A stretch of DNA of 64,000 nt from JALEFZ01 sp039820545 (GTDB lineage: Bacteria > Bacteroidota > Bacteroidia > J057): the NCBI GenBank assembly GCA_039820545.1, contig JBCBPW010000028.1, positions 8,531 through 72,530 of the forward strand, given 5' to 3'. Position 1 is the stretch's first letter; each line of letters opens with the position of its first letter. The position numbers and the translations under genes are program-made. The notes under the pieces are model-generated. The model saw only the letters and a program-made list of their open reading frames with translations. It was not told the DNA's origin and searched no databases. This document shows, in pieces, positions 54,520 through 63,841 of this stretch.

Positions 54520-55212
54520 ATGGATGAGAAGCGTCCCTTAATCAGTCTGGCTCATATCAAGAAGGTCTATCAAATGGGGAGTGTGAAGATTCATGCGCTC
54601 CGTGATGTCAGTCTGGATATTCACCCTAATCAGTATGTGTCCATTATGGGACCCTCTGGTTCAGGTAAGTCTACCCTCATGAACGTCTTGGGTTGTCTGG
54701 ATTCTCCATCTGGTGGAGAGTATTGGCTCAATGGAACAGATGTGAGCCGAATGACAGATGTAGACCTCGCAGAGACAAGAAATAAAGAGATTGGTTTTGT
54801 CTTTCAGACGTTTAATCTCCTTCCTAGATACTCGGCCCTTGAAAATGTCGCGCTACCATTGGTCTATGCAGGTTTCTCCAAAAGCCAGCGATTGGCCCAA
54901 GCAGAGAAAGTTCTGGAAAGTGTAGGGCTGGGGGATCGGGTACATCACAAGCCCAACGAACTCTCAGGGGGCCAAAGACAGCGTGTGGCCATTGCACGTG
55001 CACTTGTAAATAAGCCTTCTATTCTTCTGGCAGATGAGCCTACAGGTAATCTGGATACGACGACTTCTCATGAGATCATGAAGCTCTTTGATGACTTGCA
55101 TCAAGCGGGACAAACCATCATTTTGGTCACCCACGAAGAGGACATTGCAGCATTCTCGCAGGAAGTGATCCGATTGCGTGATGGCTTGATCGAGCGAATA
55201 GACAAGAATTAA
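54520..55212 (+). CDS. MacB/LolD-type ABC transporter ATPase
   Basis: This 230-residue protein is an ATPase of the lipoprotein-release/macrolide-export group. It has Walker A GPSGSGKST, Q-loop FVFQTFNLLP, signature LSGGQRQRVAIARAL, Walker B ILLADEPTGNLD and switch histidine VTHE. It has no adjacent permease, which is unusual for this group; the partner is presumably elsewhere. It could power lipoprotein export or outward transport of a small molecule. Confidence 0.9.
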   Translation: MDEKRPLISLAHIKKVYQMGSVKIHALRDVSLDIHPNQYVSIMGPSGSGKSTLMNVLGCLDSPSGGEYWLNGTDVSRMTDVDLAETRNKEIGFVFQTFNLLPRYSALENVALPLVYAGFSKSQRLAQAEKVLESVGLGDRVHHKPNELSGGQRQRVAIARALVNKPSILLADEPTGNLDTTTSHEIMKLFDDLHQAGQTIILVTHEEDIAAFSQEVIRLRDGLIERIDKN

Positions 55213-55333
55213 GCACTAAATTTTGATTGCATGATTCACGTAGGATCATTGCCAAGGCATGGTCACCCTTTCAGCCATCGTCAAGGCGTGGTCTCTTCCA
55301 GTCAGCCCCAACGTCTCGTTGGTGCTATAAAGT

Positions 55334-55966
55334 TCACATATTTCCTTCCATCACGCGGAAAATAAATGCAGCCAGCGCACCTCCTAGCATAGGACCTACC
55401 CAATAGTACCAGATGGGGAGGAAGTTAAGGGCAAAAATATTGGGTCCTGTACCCACAGCAGGGTTGAGGACCGAGCCAGAGATGGGATTAACGGCATATA
55501 TAGCTCCTACAATAGCCAGTCCAATCGCAAGTGGTGCCTGATCGGTATTTTTGATGGAATGATTGCGGAAGCCCGTAGTCAATATGACTAGAACCAGCAG
55601 AAATGTGAAAAAGATCTCCGCAAGTAATATCTCGACCATGCGGGCACTCCCAGCAGGCTCTATGACGTAGACGAAGCTATCATCTTGCACGAGCCATGTC
55701 GCGAGTGGAGCCGCTGCCAAAGCTCCGAGAAGTTGGGCTGCAAGGTAAAGTCCACTGTCTTTGAGATTGATTTTGCCAATGATCAATACCCCAAGGGTCA
55801 CGGCAGGATTGTAATGTGCTTGCGAATAGGTTCTCCCCATATACATAAGTGCCGTAATCGTGGCACCTACGGACAGGGCCATAATAGAGGGATTGCTCCC
55901 AGCAGTTAGTCCAATTACAAATACGAGGAAAAATGTGCCAATAAATTCAGCCAAATATTTCGACAT
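55334..55966 (-). CDS. MIP-family (aquaporin-like) channel
   Basis: This 210-residue protein has six predicted spans and two NPA half-helices: HYNPAVTLGVLI and GSVLNPAVGTG. It starts KYLAEFIGTFFLVFVIG as in aquaporins. The second half carries LNPAVG rather than the R-containing NPARS of classic aquaporins, so the selectivity filter may be altered; water or a small neutral solute remains likely. It stands alone, divergent from the ABC-F gene. Confidence 0.87.
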   Translation of the reverse strand: MSKYLAEFIGTFFLVFVIGLTAGSNPSIMALSVGATITALMYMGRTYSQAHYNPAVTLGVLIIGKINLKDSGLYLAAQLLGALAAAPLATWLVQDDSFVYVIEPAGSARMVEILLAEIFFTFLLVLVILTTGFRNHSIKNTDQAPLAIGLAIVGAIYAVNPISGSVLNPAVGTGPNIFALNFLPIWYYWVGPMLGGALAAFIFRVMEGNM

Positions 55967-56114
55967 GACGTAGCAGTTAGGGAGATCCGATGCAAGATAA
56001 GATAAAATGTATAATTCCTCTGAAAATTAAATGTCTATCCCGTGGATTTTGGTTACCTTTGTGGCGGAATAATAGGACCCTTTCACAATTGGGTATACAA
56101 GAAGCAAGCGTTAC

Positions 56115-57737
56115 ATGATTACAGTTTCCAACCTATCCCTGCGCTTTGGTAAGCGTAGCCTTTTTGATGAAGTCAACCTGAAGTTCACACCAGGTAATTG
56201 CTATGGCATCATTGGAGCCAATGGAGCAGGAAAATCTACTTTCCTGAAAATCCTCTCAGGAGAGGTAGACGCCACTTCGGGTAATGTGTCTATCACTACT
56301 GGAGAACGGATGTCCGTACTCAAGCAAAATCACTATGAGTTTGATGCGTTTCCTGTACTGGAAACCGTGATGATGGGAAACCGAAAGTTGTATGATCTGA
56401 AAAAAGAGATCGACGACATCTATGCAAAGCCCGATTTTTCTGAAGAAGACGGATTGAAAGCAGCTGATCTGAGTGCGGAGTTTGAAGAAATGGATGGCTG
56501 GAATGCCGAAGCTGAAGCTGCTGCCTTACTTTCAAGTTTGGGTGTTACCGAAGACCTTCATTTCCTAGAGATGAGCTCACTCAATGGTACCCAAAAAGTT
56601 CGTGTCCTTTTGGCACAAGCACTATTTGGCAATCCTGATATCCTGCTACTGGACGAGCCCACTAACGACCTCGACCTAGAGACAATTACATGGTTGGAGG
56701 ACTTTTTAGCCGATTTTAAGAATACCGTGATTGTCGTTTCGCACGACCGTCACTTTCTGGATACAGTATGTACGCACATCGCAGATATTGATTTTGGGAA
56801 GATCTCCCTACATACGGGGAACTACTCCTTCTGGTATCACGCGAGCCAGTTGGCCCTCCGCCAACGTGCCGACCGCAATAAGAAAACAGCAGAGAAGCGC
56901 AAAGAATTGCAGGAGTTTATCCAGCGATTTAGCGCAAACGTAGCGAAGTCTAGACAAGCGACAGCCCGTAAAAAAATGCTGGCGAAGCTCAATGTGGAAG
57001 ATATTCGTCCTTCGAATCGCAAGTATCCCCATATTTTCTTTGAGCAGGGACGAGAGTCGGGTAACCAGATCCTCGAAGTCACAAATCTGAGTGCCTCTCT
57101 CAACGGTCAGACGCTTTTCAAAGATGTAAATATTGACATCCGTAAAGGGGATAAGATTGCCGTTTTCTCTCGTAATAGTTTGGCTGTCACACGCTTCTTC
57201 GACATCCTGATGAATGAAAGCCAACCTGATACGGGATCTGTACAGTGGGGTTTAACCATTACACCTGCCTACCTTCCACTAGAGCATGATCACTTCTTCG
57301 AAAAGGATCTGAATCTTGTAGAGTGGCTTTGGCAGTATACAAATAATACAGAGGAGGACTTTGTCCGTGGATTCTTGGGCAAGATGCTTTTCTCAGGAGA
57401 AGAGGTGATGAAAAGCTCGAAGGTACTATCGGGAGGAGAAAAGATGCGCTGTATGCTTTCTCGCATGATGTTGCAGCAGCCGAACTTCCTCGTCTTGGAT
57501 GAGCCTACAAATCACCTCGACCTCGAATCGATTCAGGCATTTAATAATAGCTTGATGGACTACAAAGGATCTTTGATGGTGCACTCCAGTGACCACGAGT
57601 TTATGCGTACCGTAGCAAATCGCGTCATTGAATTGACACCTAATGGTATGATCGATAAGTACTTATTGTTTGATGAGTACCTTGAGCGAGCAGAGATCAA
57701 AGAGCAAAGAGAGCAGATGTACCAAGTACCTGTATAA
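56115..57737 (+). CDS. ABC-F family ATPase (YbiT-like), second P-loop degenerate
   Basis: This 540-residue soluble twin-ATPase is of the translation-factor ABC-F group. Domain 1 has Walker A GANGAGKST, a modified signature SSLNGTQKVRV and Walker B ILLLDEPTNDLD. The linker helices carry AEKRKELQEF and KSRQATARKKML. Domain 2 has FSRNSLAVTR where a Walker A (GxxGxGKS) should be, then VLSGGEKMRCM and LVLDEPTNHLDLESI. So only site 1 has an ordinary P-loop. The H-loop of domain 2 reads HSSDHEF. Loss of the second P-loop recurs in Bacteroidota relatives. It probably acts on the ribosome. Confidence 0.9.
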   Translation: MITVSNLSLRFGKRSLFDEVNLKFTPGNCYGIIGANGAGKSTFLKILSGEVDATSGNVSITTGERMSVLKQNHYEFDAFPVLETVMMGNRKLYDLKKEIDDIYAKPDFSEEDGLKAADLSAEFEEMDGWNAEAEAAALLSSLGVTEDLHFLEMSSLNGTQKVRVLLAQALFGNPDILLLDEPTNDLDLETITWLEDFLADFKNTVIVVSHDRHFLDTVCTHIADIDFGKISLHTGNYSFWYHASQLALRQRADRNKKTAEKRKELQEFIQRFSANVAKSRQATARKKMLAKLNVEDIRPSNRKYPHIFFEQGRESGNQILEVTNLSASLNGQTLFKDVNIDIRKGDKIAVFSRNSLAVTRFFDILMNESQPDTGSVQWGLTITPAYLPLEHDHFFEKDLNLVEWLWQYTNNTEEDFVRGFLGKMLFSGEEVMKSSKVLSGGEKMRCMLSRMMLQQPNFLVLDEPTNHLDLESIQAFNNSLMDYKGSLMVHSSDHEFMRTVANRVIELTPNGMIDKYLLFDEYLERAEIKEQREQMYQVPV

Positions 57738-57773
57738 AGTGGACTGATATTCCCTACAGGAATGAGATAAAGA

Positions 57774-57805
57774 AAATGCCGCATCGAATAGATGTGGCAT
57801 TTTTT
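57774..57805. terminator. Intrinsic terminator after the ABC-F gene
   Basis: AAATGCC-ATC / GAT-GGCATTT with a short loop is followed by TTTTATTT. Confidence 0.85.
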
Positions 57806-57898
57806 ATTTCGTCTACCTACACAAAATAAGAAATCATTTCAGTCGCGTGAATATTTTATATATATTAATTGTAATATATATTCATTCAACCCATACAC

Positions 57899-59128
57899 AT
57901 GGCTGATACGCATACACAACCCCTGGTAGAAGACTTCCTATACTTCTGGGAGACTATCCAAAATGATTTTGTCTATTTTGATGTCAAGCAAGTAGACTGG
58001 CAACAGGTAAAATCTATTTATCTACCCAGGATAGAAGCTATTGAGAAGCCGATTGAATTTATCCCGATTATGGAGGAAGTGGTGAGAGAGTTGTATTCGG
58101 GACATATGTATCTGATGACGCATATTCCGCAACAATCCCATCAACTTGTCCCTTCAGGAGCAGATGTTTGGGCAGAATTTGTAGGTGATGCAGCGGTCAT
58201 CATAGACGTGAAAGAAGGAGGGCTTGCGGAAAAAGTAGGAATCAAGGTCGGGATGAAGGTGCATCAGGTGGAAGGGAAGCCCATCAAATCCCAAGTTGAA
58301 GCATTGCTTCCTAAGGCAGCATCCACTCACACAAAAGAAATGTATGCATTTGCGGTGAACACACTACTAGCGGGCAAGCACGATGCAGATCGTCACTGGG
58401 AAGTAGTGTCTGGAGGGGAAAAACAAGTTATTACTCTTACAAAAACTACTTTACCCACCCGTCCTTTGTTTGAAAAGAAAATATTGGAAGGGAATATAGG
58501 CTACCTTAGGCTTCACAACTCTCTGGGAAATAATGAGTTGATTCCACACATTGAAAGCATTTTTCAAGAACTCATAGATACGGTTGGACTTATTTTGGAT
58601 CTAAGGGATACGCCTGGAGGGGGTAACTCTACTGTAGCGCGCGCCATAATGGGTCATTTGACTGATGCAGAAGTTCCTTATCAACGACATGAATTTCCTT
58701 GGGAGGAGAGAGTATATGGTGTCAAGCGTCGATGGGTGGAGTACGTGTCTCCGCGGCAGCCTTATTATGCACAACCTGTGGTCGTTCTAGTTGGTAGATG
58801 GACAGCCAGTATGGGAGAGGGTTTGACGATTGGATTAGAAGGGATGCAACGCGCAGAAGTAGTGGGGACACAGATGGGGCAATTGAGAGGCTCTATTTAC
58901 ACGTATCAAATGCCGAATACGCAGATTGGGTTTGCGATTCCTACCGAGAAGCTTTTTCATTTGGACGGTACGCCGAGGGAAGATTTTTTACCCCAGCACC
59001 TCGTCAATCATGAGGGAGAAGCCTTGAATACAGGTATAAAAGTCCTAGAGCAGATGCTTGTGAATGTTGTAAAGGACAAAGCAGCATCAAGATTCAGTAA
59101 TGAGAAGGCAGACTCTACACTAATATGA
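57899..59128 (+). CDS. S41-family (C-terminal-processing-like) serine protease
   Basis: This 409-residue protein has a PDZ-like segment (VIIDVKEGGLAEKVGIKVGMKVHQVEGKPI in two parts, about residues 95-130) and a tail-specific-protease domain. The domain shows GYLRLHNSLGNNELIPH, LILDLRDTPGGGNSTVARAIMG and VVVLVGRWTASMGEGLTIGL, where the serine of TASMGEG is the likely nucleophile. There is no signal peptide, so it may be cytosolic. It is convergent with the peptide-export cassette that ends at 59281, and could process peptides, but linkage alone does not show it. Confidence 0.85.
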   Translation: MADTHTQPLVEDFLYFWETIQNDFVYFDVKQVDWQQVKSIYLPRIEAIEKPIEFIPIMEEVVRELYSGHMYLMTHIPQQSHQLVPSGADVWAEFVGDAAVIIDVKEGGLAEKVGIKVGMKVHQVEGKPIKSQVEALLPKAASTHTKEMYAFAVNTLLAGKHDADRHWEVVSGGEKQVITLTKTTLPTRPLFEKKILEGNIGYLRLHNSLGNNELIPHIESIFQELIDTVGLILDLRDTPGGGNSTVARAIMGHLTDAEVPYQRHEFPWEERVYGVKRRWVEYVSPRQPYYAQPVVVLVGRWTASMGEGLTIGLEGMQRAEVVGTQMGQLRGSIYTYQMPNTQIGFAIPTEKLFHLDGTPREDFLPQHLVNHEGEALNTGIKVLEQMLVNVVKDKAASRFSNEKADSTLI

Positions 59129-59280
59129 TGTTTCGGTCTTCCTATTTTCACTAATATATACTTGGTAGATTCATTTACTAGGGTGAAACGCAATTCACTT
59201 TTGGGTTGCTGTGCACATGTAGATGGAAAGATACTAAGTTGCCAGCTTGAATGAATCTGCCCTCTCATCACTGATGTATC

Positions 59281-59457
59281 CTATCCGTTTCGTAGGGTGT
59301 AGAAACCCATGACGCGAGAAAGAATAGAATCATCTCCAATTTTAAGGTAGGCGAGTGTCGCTAAGAGTGCGATGATGACGCCGAGGATGATCCAAAATCC
59401 GTATCGAACAAGCCCAAACTGTTTGCGGCTGAGTTCTTTTTGTATGTGGTGGCTCAT
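59281..59457 (-). CDS. Single-span small membrane protein, end of the peptide-export operon
   Basis: This is a 58-residue protein too short for default gene callers. It starts MSHHIQKELSRKQF, has one membrane span (YGFWIILGVIIALLATLAYL) and a short polar tail ending LRNG. Its ATG overlaps the stop of the C39 transporter gene (ATGA, 4 bp), so it is almost certainly translated with it. Its start is reminiscent of the first residues of HlyD-type adaptor proteins that follow such transporters, yet nothing beyond the membrane anchor is present. It may be a truncated adaptor or a transporter accessory subunit. I do not recognise a family. Confidence 0.75.
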   Translation of the reverse strand: MSHHIQKELSRKQFGLVRYGFWIILGVIIALLATLAYLKIGDDSILSRVMGFYTLRNG

Positions 59458-61691
59458 GATCCGAGTTCTAATTGGTTTTTGACTAGGTGATAATAATTGC
59501 CGCGCTGATCGACTAACTCATTGTGGTGTCCGCGCTCGACGATCCGTCCTTTGTCAAGGACAATGATCTGATCGGCATTTTTGACTGTGCTGAGTCGGTG
59601 CGCAATGATGACAACCGTTTTTCCTTTGAAAAATTCCTGTAAGTTGTCGTGGATGACGCGTTCGTTTTCGGCATCAAGTGCGGAGGTCGCTTCATCGAAG
59701 AAGATGAAATGAGGGTCTTTATACACAGCTCTGGCAATGAGTACCCGCTGTTTTTGTCCTCCACTGATTCCATTTCCTGCGGCACCGATTTTTGTTCTTT
59801 CCTTGAGCGGTAAGCGTCTGACAAACTCGTCTATATTCGCAGTTTGAATCGCATGACCGAGTTGTTCATGGTTGATGTTGCGCTCCTGTGTAGCGATGTT
59901 GCGGGCGATGCTGTCTGAGAAGATGTAGCCTTCTTGCATCACGACGCCACAGTTTTCTCGCCAAGAGGTCGCAGAGATAGAGCTAAGACGATGATCATTC
60001 ACATGAATCTGCCCATTGACTGGCTCGTAGAATTTGAGTAAGAGCTTCATCAGCGTGGTCTTTCCACTTCCACTCGCACCTACGATGGCTGTTGTTTTTC
60101 CTTCGGGGATAAGTAAATCCACATCTTTGAGTACATAAGCAGAGTTGGGCCCTTCGTATTGGAAGCTCACATTTTGCAAGCGTATGCCTTTTTCCTGCCC
60201 ATTGTCTTCCTGGATATCCGCTTCGGTCAGTTGAATCTGGCCTGGTTGTTCTTCTTCTTTCTGATCTTCTACTTCTTTGAGTCGCTCCATGCTCAATCGA
60301 GCGTCTTGAAGGGATCGGAAGAAGTCAATGAGTTGATTGACAGGCGCATTCATCTGTCCGATGATATAGGTGATACTCAGCATCGCGCCCAGTGTGATGT
60401 CTCCAAATACGACAGCACGTGCTGCGATGAAGGTGACCAGAATATTTTTCAACTGGTTGATGAAGTCGTATCCTATCAATTGGAACTGATCGATCTTGAG
60501 GATGCGTAAGTTAATGTTGAAGAGTTTGATCTGAATTTTCTCCCACTCCTCACGCTTGTAGTCATCGAAGTTGTTGAGTTTGATTTCCTGAATTCCATTG
60601 ATCAATTCGTAGATAGACTCCTGGTTCTCACTCCGTCGCTGGAATCTGTGGTAGTCTAGATGCTTACGTCGATTCATGAACAAGACGGACCAAAGGATAG
60701 CTGCGAATGTCATGACTGCGAAGGTCAAGACGATCTTCAAGTCAAAGTAAAAGAGGACAATGAAGAATACACAGAGATTGATCAGGGAGAAAACGGTGAG
60801 CAAACTTTGGGAGGTCAAAAACTGTTCAATGCGCTCGTGATCCTGAATTCGTTGGTTGAAGTCCCCCATCAGTTTAGTATCGAAAAACTTGATGGGCAAT
60901 CGGAGGATTTTCCTCAAAAACTCTGAGATAATCTGAATATTGATGCGTGTCCCAAGATAGAGCATGACCCAGTTTCGGACCACTTGTATGGCGATAGATC
61001 CCAGGAAGAGGAATACTTGTGCCAGCAGGATCATAAAGACAATGTTGAGATCCTTGGCATTCACCCCATCGTCTATCAGAGCTTGGGTCAGGAAGGGGAA
61101 AATCAGTGTGAAAATACTTCCTGCCAACAATCCCAGTAGTAACTGACCGACTTCTTTTTTGTAAGGTTTGAGGAAGTTGATCAGATAGGGAAGGTTGAGC
61201 TTATCTGTCTTGGGGGGCTGTGCTTGGTAGAAATCTTCAGTTGGTGAAAGGAAGAGTGCCACACCTTCATCGCTTTTTCCATACCATGAGCGTAGGAATG
61301 ATTTCTCGTCGAGTTTGATCATCCCGTGACCTGGATCGGCGATATGGAAGATGCAGCCCTTATCCTTTCGATTACCCCACAATTTATTCGGTTTTTCTAT
61401 TTTGTGCAGAACGACGAAATGATTTTGATTCCAGTGCAAAATGCAGGGCGTGACTGGTTTATTCGTGAGGGCTTCCACTTTAAGCTGAACAGAAAAGGTT
61501 TCAAATCCAATCTCGTTGGCTGCTTCACTGATGCCCCGCAGGCTCACGCCGTCGCGAGAGATGAAAGAGTGCTCTCTCAGGTAGTTGAGTGAATAGTCTT
61601 TTCCGTGAAAATGAGAAACCATGCTCAGACAAGCGGGACCACAGTCCATCTGATCGTATTGCGGAATGAATTTGAAACCTGATCGTAACAT
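59454..61691 (-). CDS. Peptidase-containing ABC transporter (C39, double-glycine peptide exporter)
   Basis: This 745-residue protein combines three parts. Residues 1-~150 are a C39 cysteine peptidase: Q11, catalytic C17 in QMDCGPACLSM, H91 in NQNHFVVLH and D119 in IADPGHG, so the active site is intact. Next comes a six-span exporter domain. The ATPase has Walker A GASGSGKTTL, signature GISGGQKQR, Walker B FIFFDEATSALD and H-loop IAHRLST. Such transporters cut the leader of a substrate after GG during export. Two matching GG-leader precursors lie in the same operon upstream (63467, 63842). It lies 5 bp after the oxygenase gene and 4 bp overlaps the small protein after it. Confidence 0.95.
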   Translation of the reverse strand: MLRSGFKFIPQYDQMDCGPACLSMVSHFHGKDYSLNYLREHSFISRDGVSLRGISEAANEIGFETFSVQLKVEALTNKPVTPCILHWNQNHFVVLHKIEKPNKLWGNRKDKGCIFHIADPGHGMIKLDEKSFLRSWYGKSDEGVALFLSPTEDFYQAQPPKTDKLNLPYLINFLKPYKKEVGQLLLGLLAGSIFTLIFPFLTQALIDDGVNAKDLNIVFMILLAQVFLFLGSIAIQVVRNWVMLYLGTRINIQIISEFLRKILRLPIKFFDTKLMGDFNQRIQDHERIEQFLTSQSLLTVFSLINLCVFFIVLFYFDLKIVLTFAVMTFAAILWSVLFMNRRKHLDYHRFQRRSENQESIYELINGIQEIKLNNFDDYKREEWEKIQIKLFNINLRILKIDQFQLIGYDFINQLKNILVTFIAARAVVFGDITLGAMLSITYIIGQMNAPVNQLIDFFRSLQDARLSMERLKEVEDQKEEEQPGQIQLTEADIQEDNGQEKGIRLQNVSFQYEGPNSAYVLKDVDLLIPEGKTTAIVGASGSGKTTLMKLLLKFYEPVNGQIHVNDHRLSSISATSWRENCGVVMQEGYIFSDSIARNIATQERNINHEQLGHAIQTANIDEFVRRLPLKERTKIGAAGNGISGGQKQRVLIARAVYKDPHFIFFDEATSALDAENERVIHDNLQEFFKGKTVVIIAHRLSTVKNADQIIVLDKGRIVERGHHNELVDQRGNYYHLVKNQLELGS

Positions 61692-61696
61692 GATGT

Positions 61697-62995
61697 TTAT
61701 TCTGCTTTATAGTAGTGAATGCCGTGATGAGTGTAAATCATATTGAGAATGTAGGAGCCGATGCTGTGGTCCCAAGAGGGATCCAATGTCTCCATGAGTG
61801 CGGATACACGGAGGCGCTTGCCTGAGTTGATGGTATCCAAAAGGTTTGCAATACATGGATGATTGGCTAGGATCAGTTTAGACCCGCGTACGTAGATCTG
61901 TAGATTTGTGCCGTCTTCAGACGCATTGTATTGGATCTTGTAGGGAGAGATCAGCTGGATGTAATCTTCAAGTCCAAATTCGATCTCTGTACCTTCCATA
62001 GGAAATGGACGTGTCCAGTATCCTGCGTTGCTGTAGAGAGAGTAGCGGAAATCCTTGTAAGCATGGCTCAGTAACTCCTTGAAGGTCATTTTCTCTAGCT
62101 CTGGAGGTAAGTCCATGAGTGCAAGGGAGTCATCAAAGATGCTACAATCTTCTACAGACGCTGTGTCTGGCTCCATGATCTCGATGCTGTCCTTGAGGTA
62201 CTGGTCTGTGATGACACGGAGGGCGCGACCCGTCAATTCAGTTTTGACGTGGTTGTTGAACCACAGGGTCAGGCCGATAGAAAGGTCGTCTGATTTTCCG
62301 ACGTGATATTCTCTTTCTGGCATGAAGTACAGATCTCCTTCTTCGAATGGGAAAGCCGTAGCGTCAGGCAGATGCTTCTCGATGTTGGTATTATTGAGGC
62401 GCTCCACCGCTGTCGTCTTGGACTCATACTCCTCCCAATCCCAGGTATACATTGTTTTGGGACCAGGTCCAAGGTGGAAATGCATGACGTTTTCTCCTGC
62501 TCCATCTGTATGGATGCCGATAGGTGTCCAGCCGTAGTTGCCGATGAAGATGGTAAATGTCACACCTAGGGCAGGAATTCCTACTTTATCTAGTAATGGC
62601 TTGATCTTGAGAGCGATCATCTGGGCTAGCTCAGGGCTAAACTTCTCAATTCTGTTGAGGATGATCCCAAATTTCTTTTCTCCGAATGCGCGCTTGGCCC
62701 ATACATCGAGTGCTTCATCTTGGAGAGGGGGGGCGTCAAATACTTCTTCCATCCCTTTGTTGCCTTGAAGTTCTCCTTCTATGAATACGCGGTAGCCAAA
62801 TTGTGTCGTGCGCAGTCTATCCAGTTCGGCAAGTGCTTCGAGCAGATGGCCACGCATCTTACCTGTTTCTTCTTTGGTGAGGCAGTCTTTGAAGACGGTC
62901 GTCTTTTTGAGTTCGCCTGTGGTCTGGACAAAATCCTCCCACCAACTGGCGTCAAATGGAATCTGCTTTGCTTTGGTGAATACTTGGGTGCTCAT
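61697..62995 (-). CDS. JmjC/cupin-type putative Fe(II)/2-oxoglutarate oxygenase
   Basis: This 432-residue protein has a cupin-like core: FTIFIGNYGWTPIGIHTDGAGE gives H162 and D164 of an HxD motif, and REYHVGKSDDLSIGLTLWF gives H231, the spacing of the JmjC/cupin oxygenase iron site. Extra histidines (VMHFHLGPGPK, 172 and 174) lie between. The C-terminal ~190 residues form a separate, probably winged-helix-like or binding region as in ribosomal oxygenases. It sits between a secreted protein (4-bp overlap at the start) and the C39 transporter. The likely substrate is the GG-leader peptide, to be hydroxylated before export; this is inference. Confidence 0.72.
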   Translation of the reverse strand: MSTQVFTKAKQIPFDASWWEDFVQTTGELKKTTVFKDCLTKEETGKMRGHLLEALAELDRLRTTQFGYRVFIEGELQGNKGMEEVFDAPPLQDEALDVWAKRAFGEKKFGIILNRIEKFSPELAQMIALKIKPLLDKVGIPALGVTFTIFIGNYGWTPIGIHTDGAGENVMHFHLGPGPKTMYTWDWEEYESKTTAVERLNNTNIEKHLPDATAFPFEEGDLYFMPEREYHVGKSDDLSIGLTLWFNNHVKTELTGRALRVITDQYLKDSIEIMEPDTASVEDCSIFDDSLALMDLPPELEKMTFKELLSHAYKDFRYSLYSNAGYWTRPFPMEGTEIEFGLEDYIQLISPYKIQYNASEDGTNLQIYVRGSKLILANHPCIANLLDTINSGKRLRVSALMETLDPSWDHSIGSYILNMIYTHHGIHYYKAE

Positions 62996-63384
62996 AATTC
63001 TATGATTTCGTTGATGATGGATTTAATAGTAGAGAGTTGGGAATCAGCTTCCTCTGCTGAGGATTCAAATTCGATCTTGAGTTCTGATTGCTTCAGCTCG
63101 ATCTTGAGATAAGTCTCATTAGTTTGAGCAGGTGCATAGAGGGTGTTGGCCTCTTCCGCAGGGAAGTCTGTAAAGTACTGGCGGATGATACGCGTGATGT
63201 CTTTACGGCTAGCTGGATCGAAAGCAGTAGAAAACGCAATGGAGTTACTGGTTTCTGCCAAGGCATATGTCTGTGACGCTTGAACACTGTTTCCTGTGGG
63301 AGGAGGTGTGGGGGGCGTCGGGGGTGTTTGACTTTTTAAGCTCATGGTAATTAAGGTTAAAAGAATCGTGAGATAAATTTTCAT
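62992..63384 (-). CDS. Small secreted protein of the peptide cassette
   Basis: Start taken at 63384 (MKIYLTILLTLITMSLKSQ, a signal peptide); an in-frame ATG at 63396 is possible. The 130-residue protein has a proline-threonine-rich stretch right after cleavage (TPPTPPTPPPTGN), then a serine/glutamate-rich alpha/beta domain (YALAETSNSIAFSTAF, ITRIIRQYFTDFPAE, YLKIELKQSELKIEFESS). I do not recognise the family. The stop overlaps the oxygenase start by 4 bp (ATGA). It could be a periplasmic immunity-like or binding partner of the exported peptide. Its own precursor-like traits are absent. Confidence 0.7.
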   Translation of the reverse strand: MKIYLTILLTLITMSLKSQTPPTPPTPPPTGNSVQASQTYALAETSNSIAFSTAFDPASRKDITRIIRQYFTDFPAEEANTLYAPAQTNETYLKIELKQSELKIEFESSAEEADSQLSTIKSIINEIIEL

Positions 63385-63466
63385 GATGATTGGCAAATAA
63401 GAAAGAAGGGACGAGGGTGCTATGCGGAGGTTGCCTACACCCCCATCCTTTACTTTCGAGTTTCTA

Positions 63467-63637
<171 letters not shown>

Positions 63638-63841
63638 GATGAAAAAAATTAAAGATTTGGTTCCTACTCTATTAAAGGCTTTTCGGATTCCGCCTATTTT
63701 TGTGTGGGGTAAATCTCATCTTCCTGTCAAAGTGCATAAGCAGAAAGATTTTCTTCTTCATTTGGGGCAAAGGTGAAAGAGGGATGGGAGCATTTCACAG
63801 GGTACTGATCATACCCCCATCCTATTACTTTCAAGGATCTA

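Noticed and set aside
54330..54527. Possible 65-residue gene before the MacB/LolD-like ATPase
   Set aside because: Overlaps the ATPase start, biased composition with no conserved feature; more likely a chance frame in AT-rich DNA.
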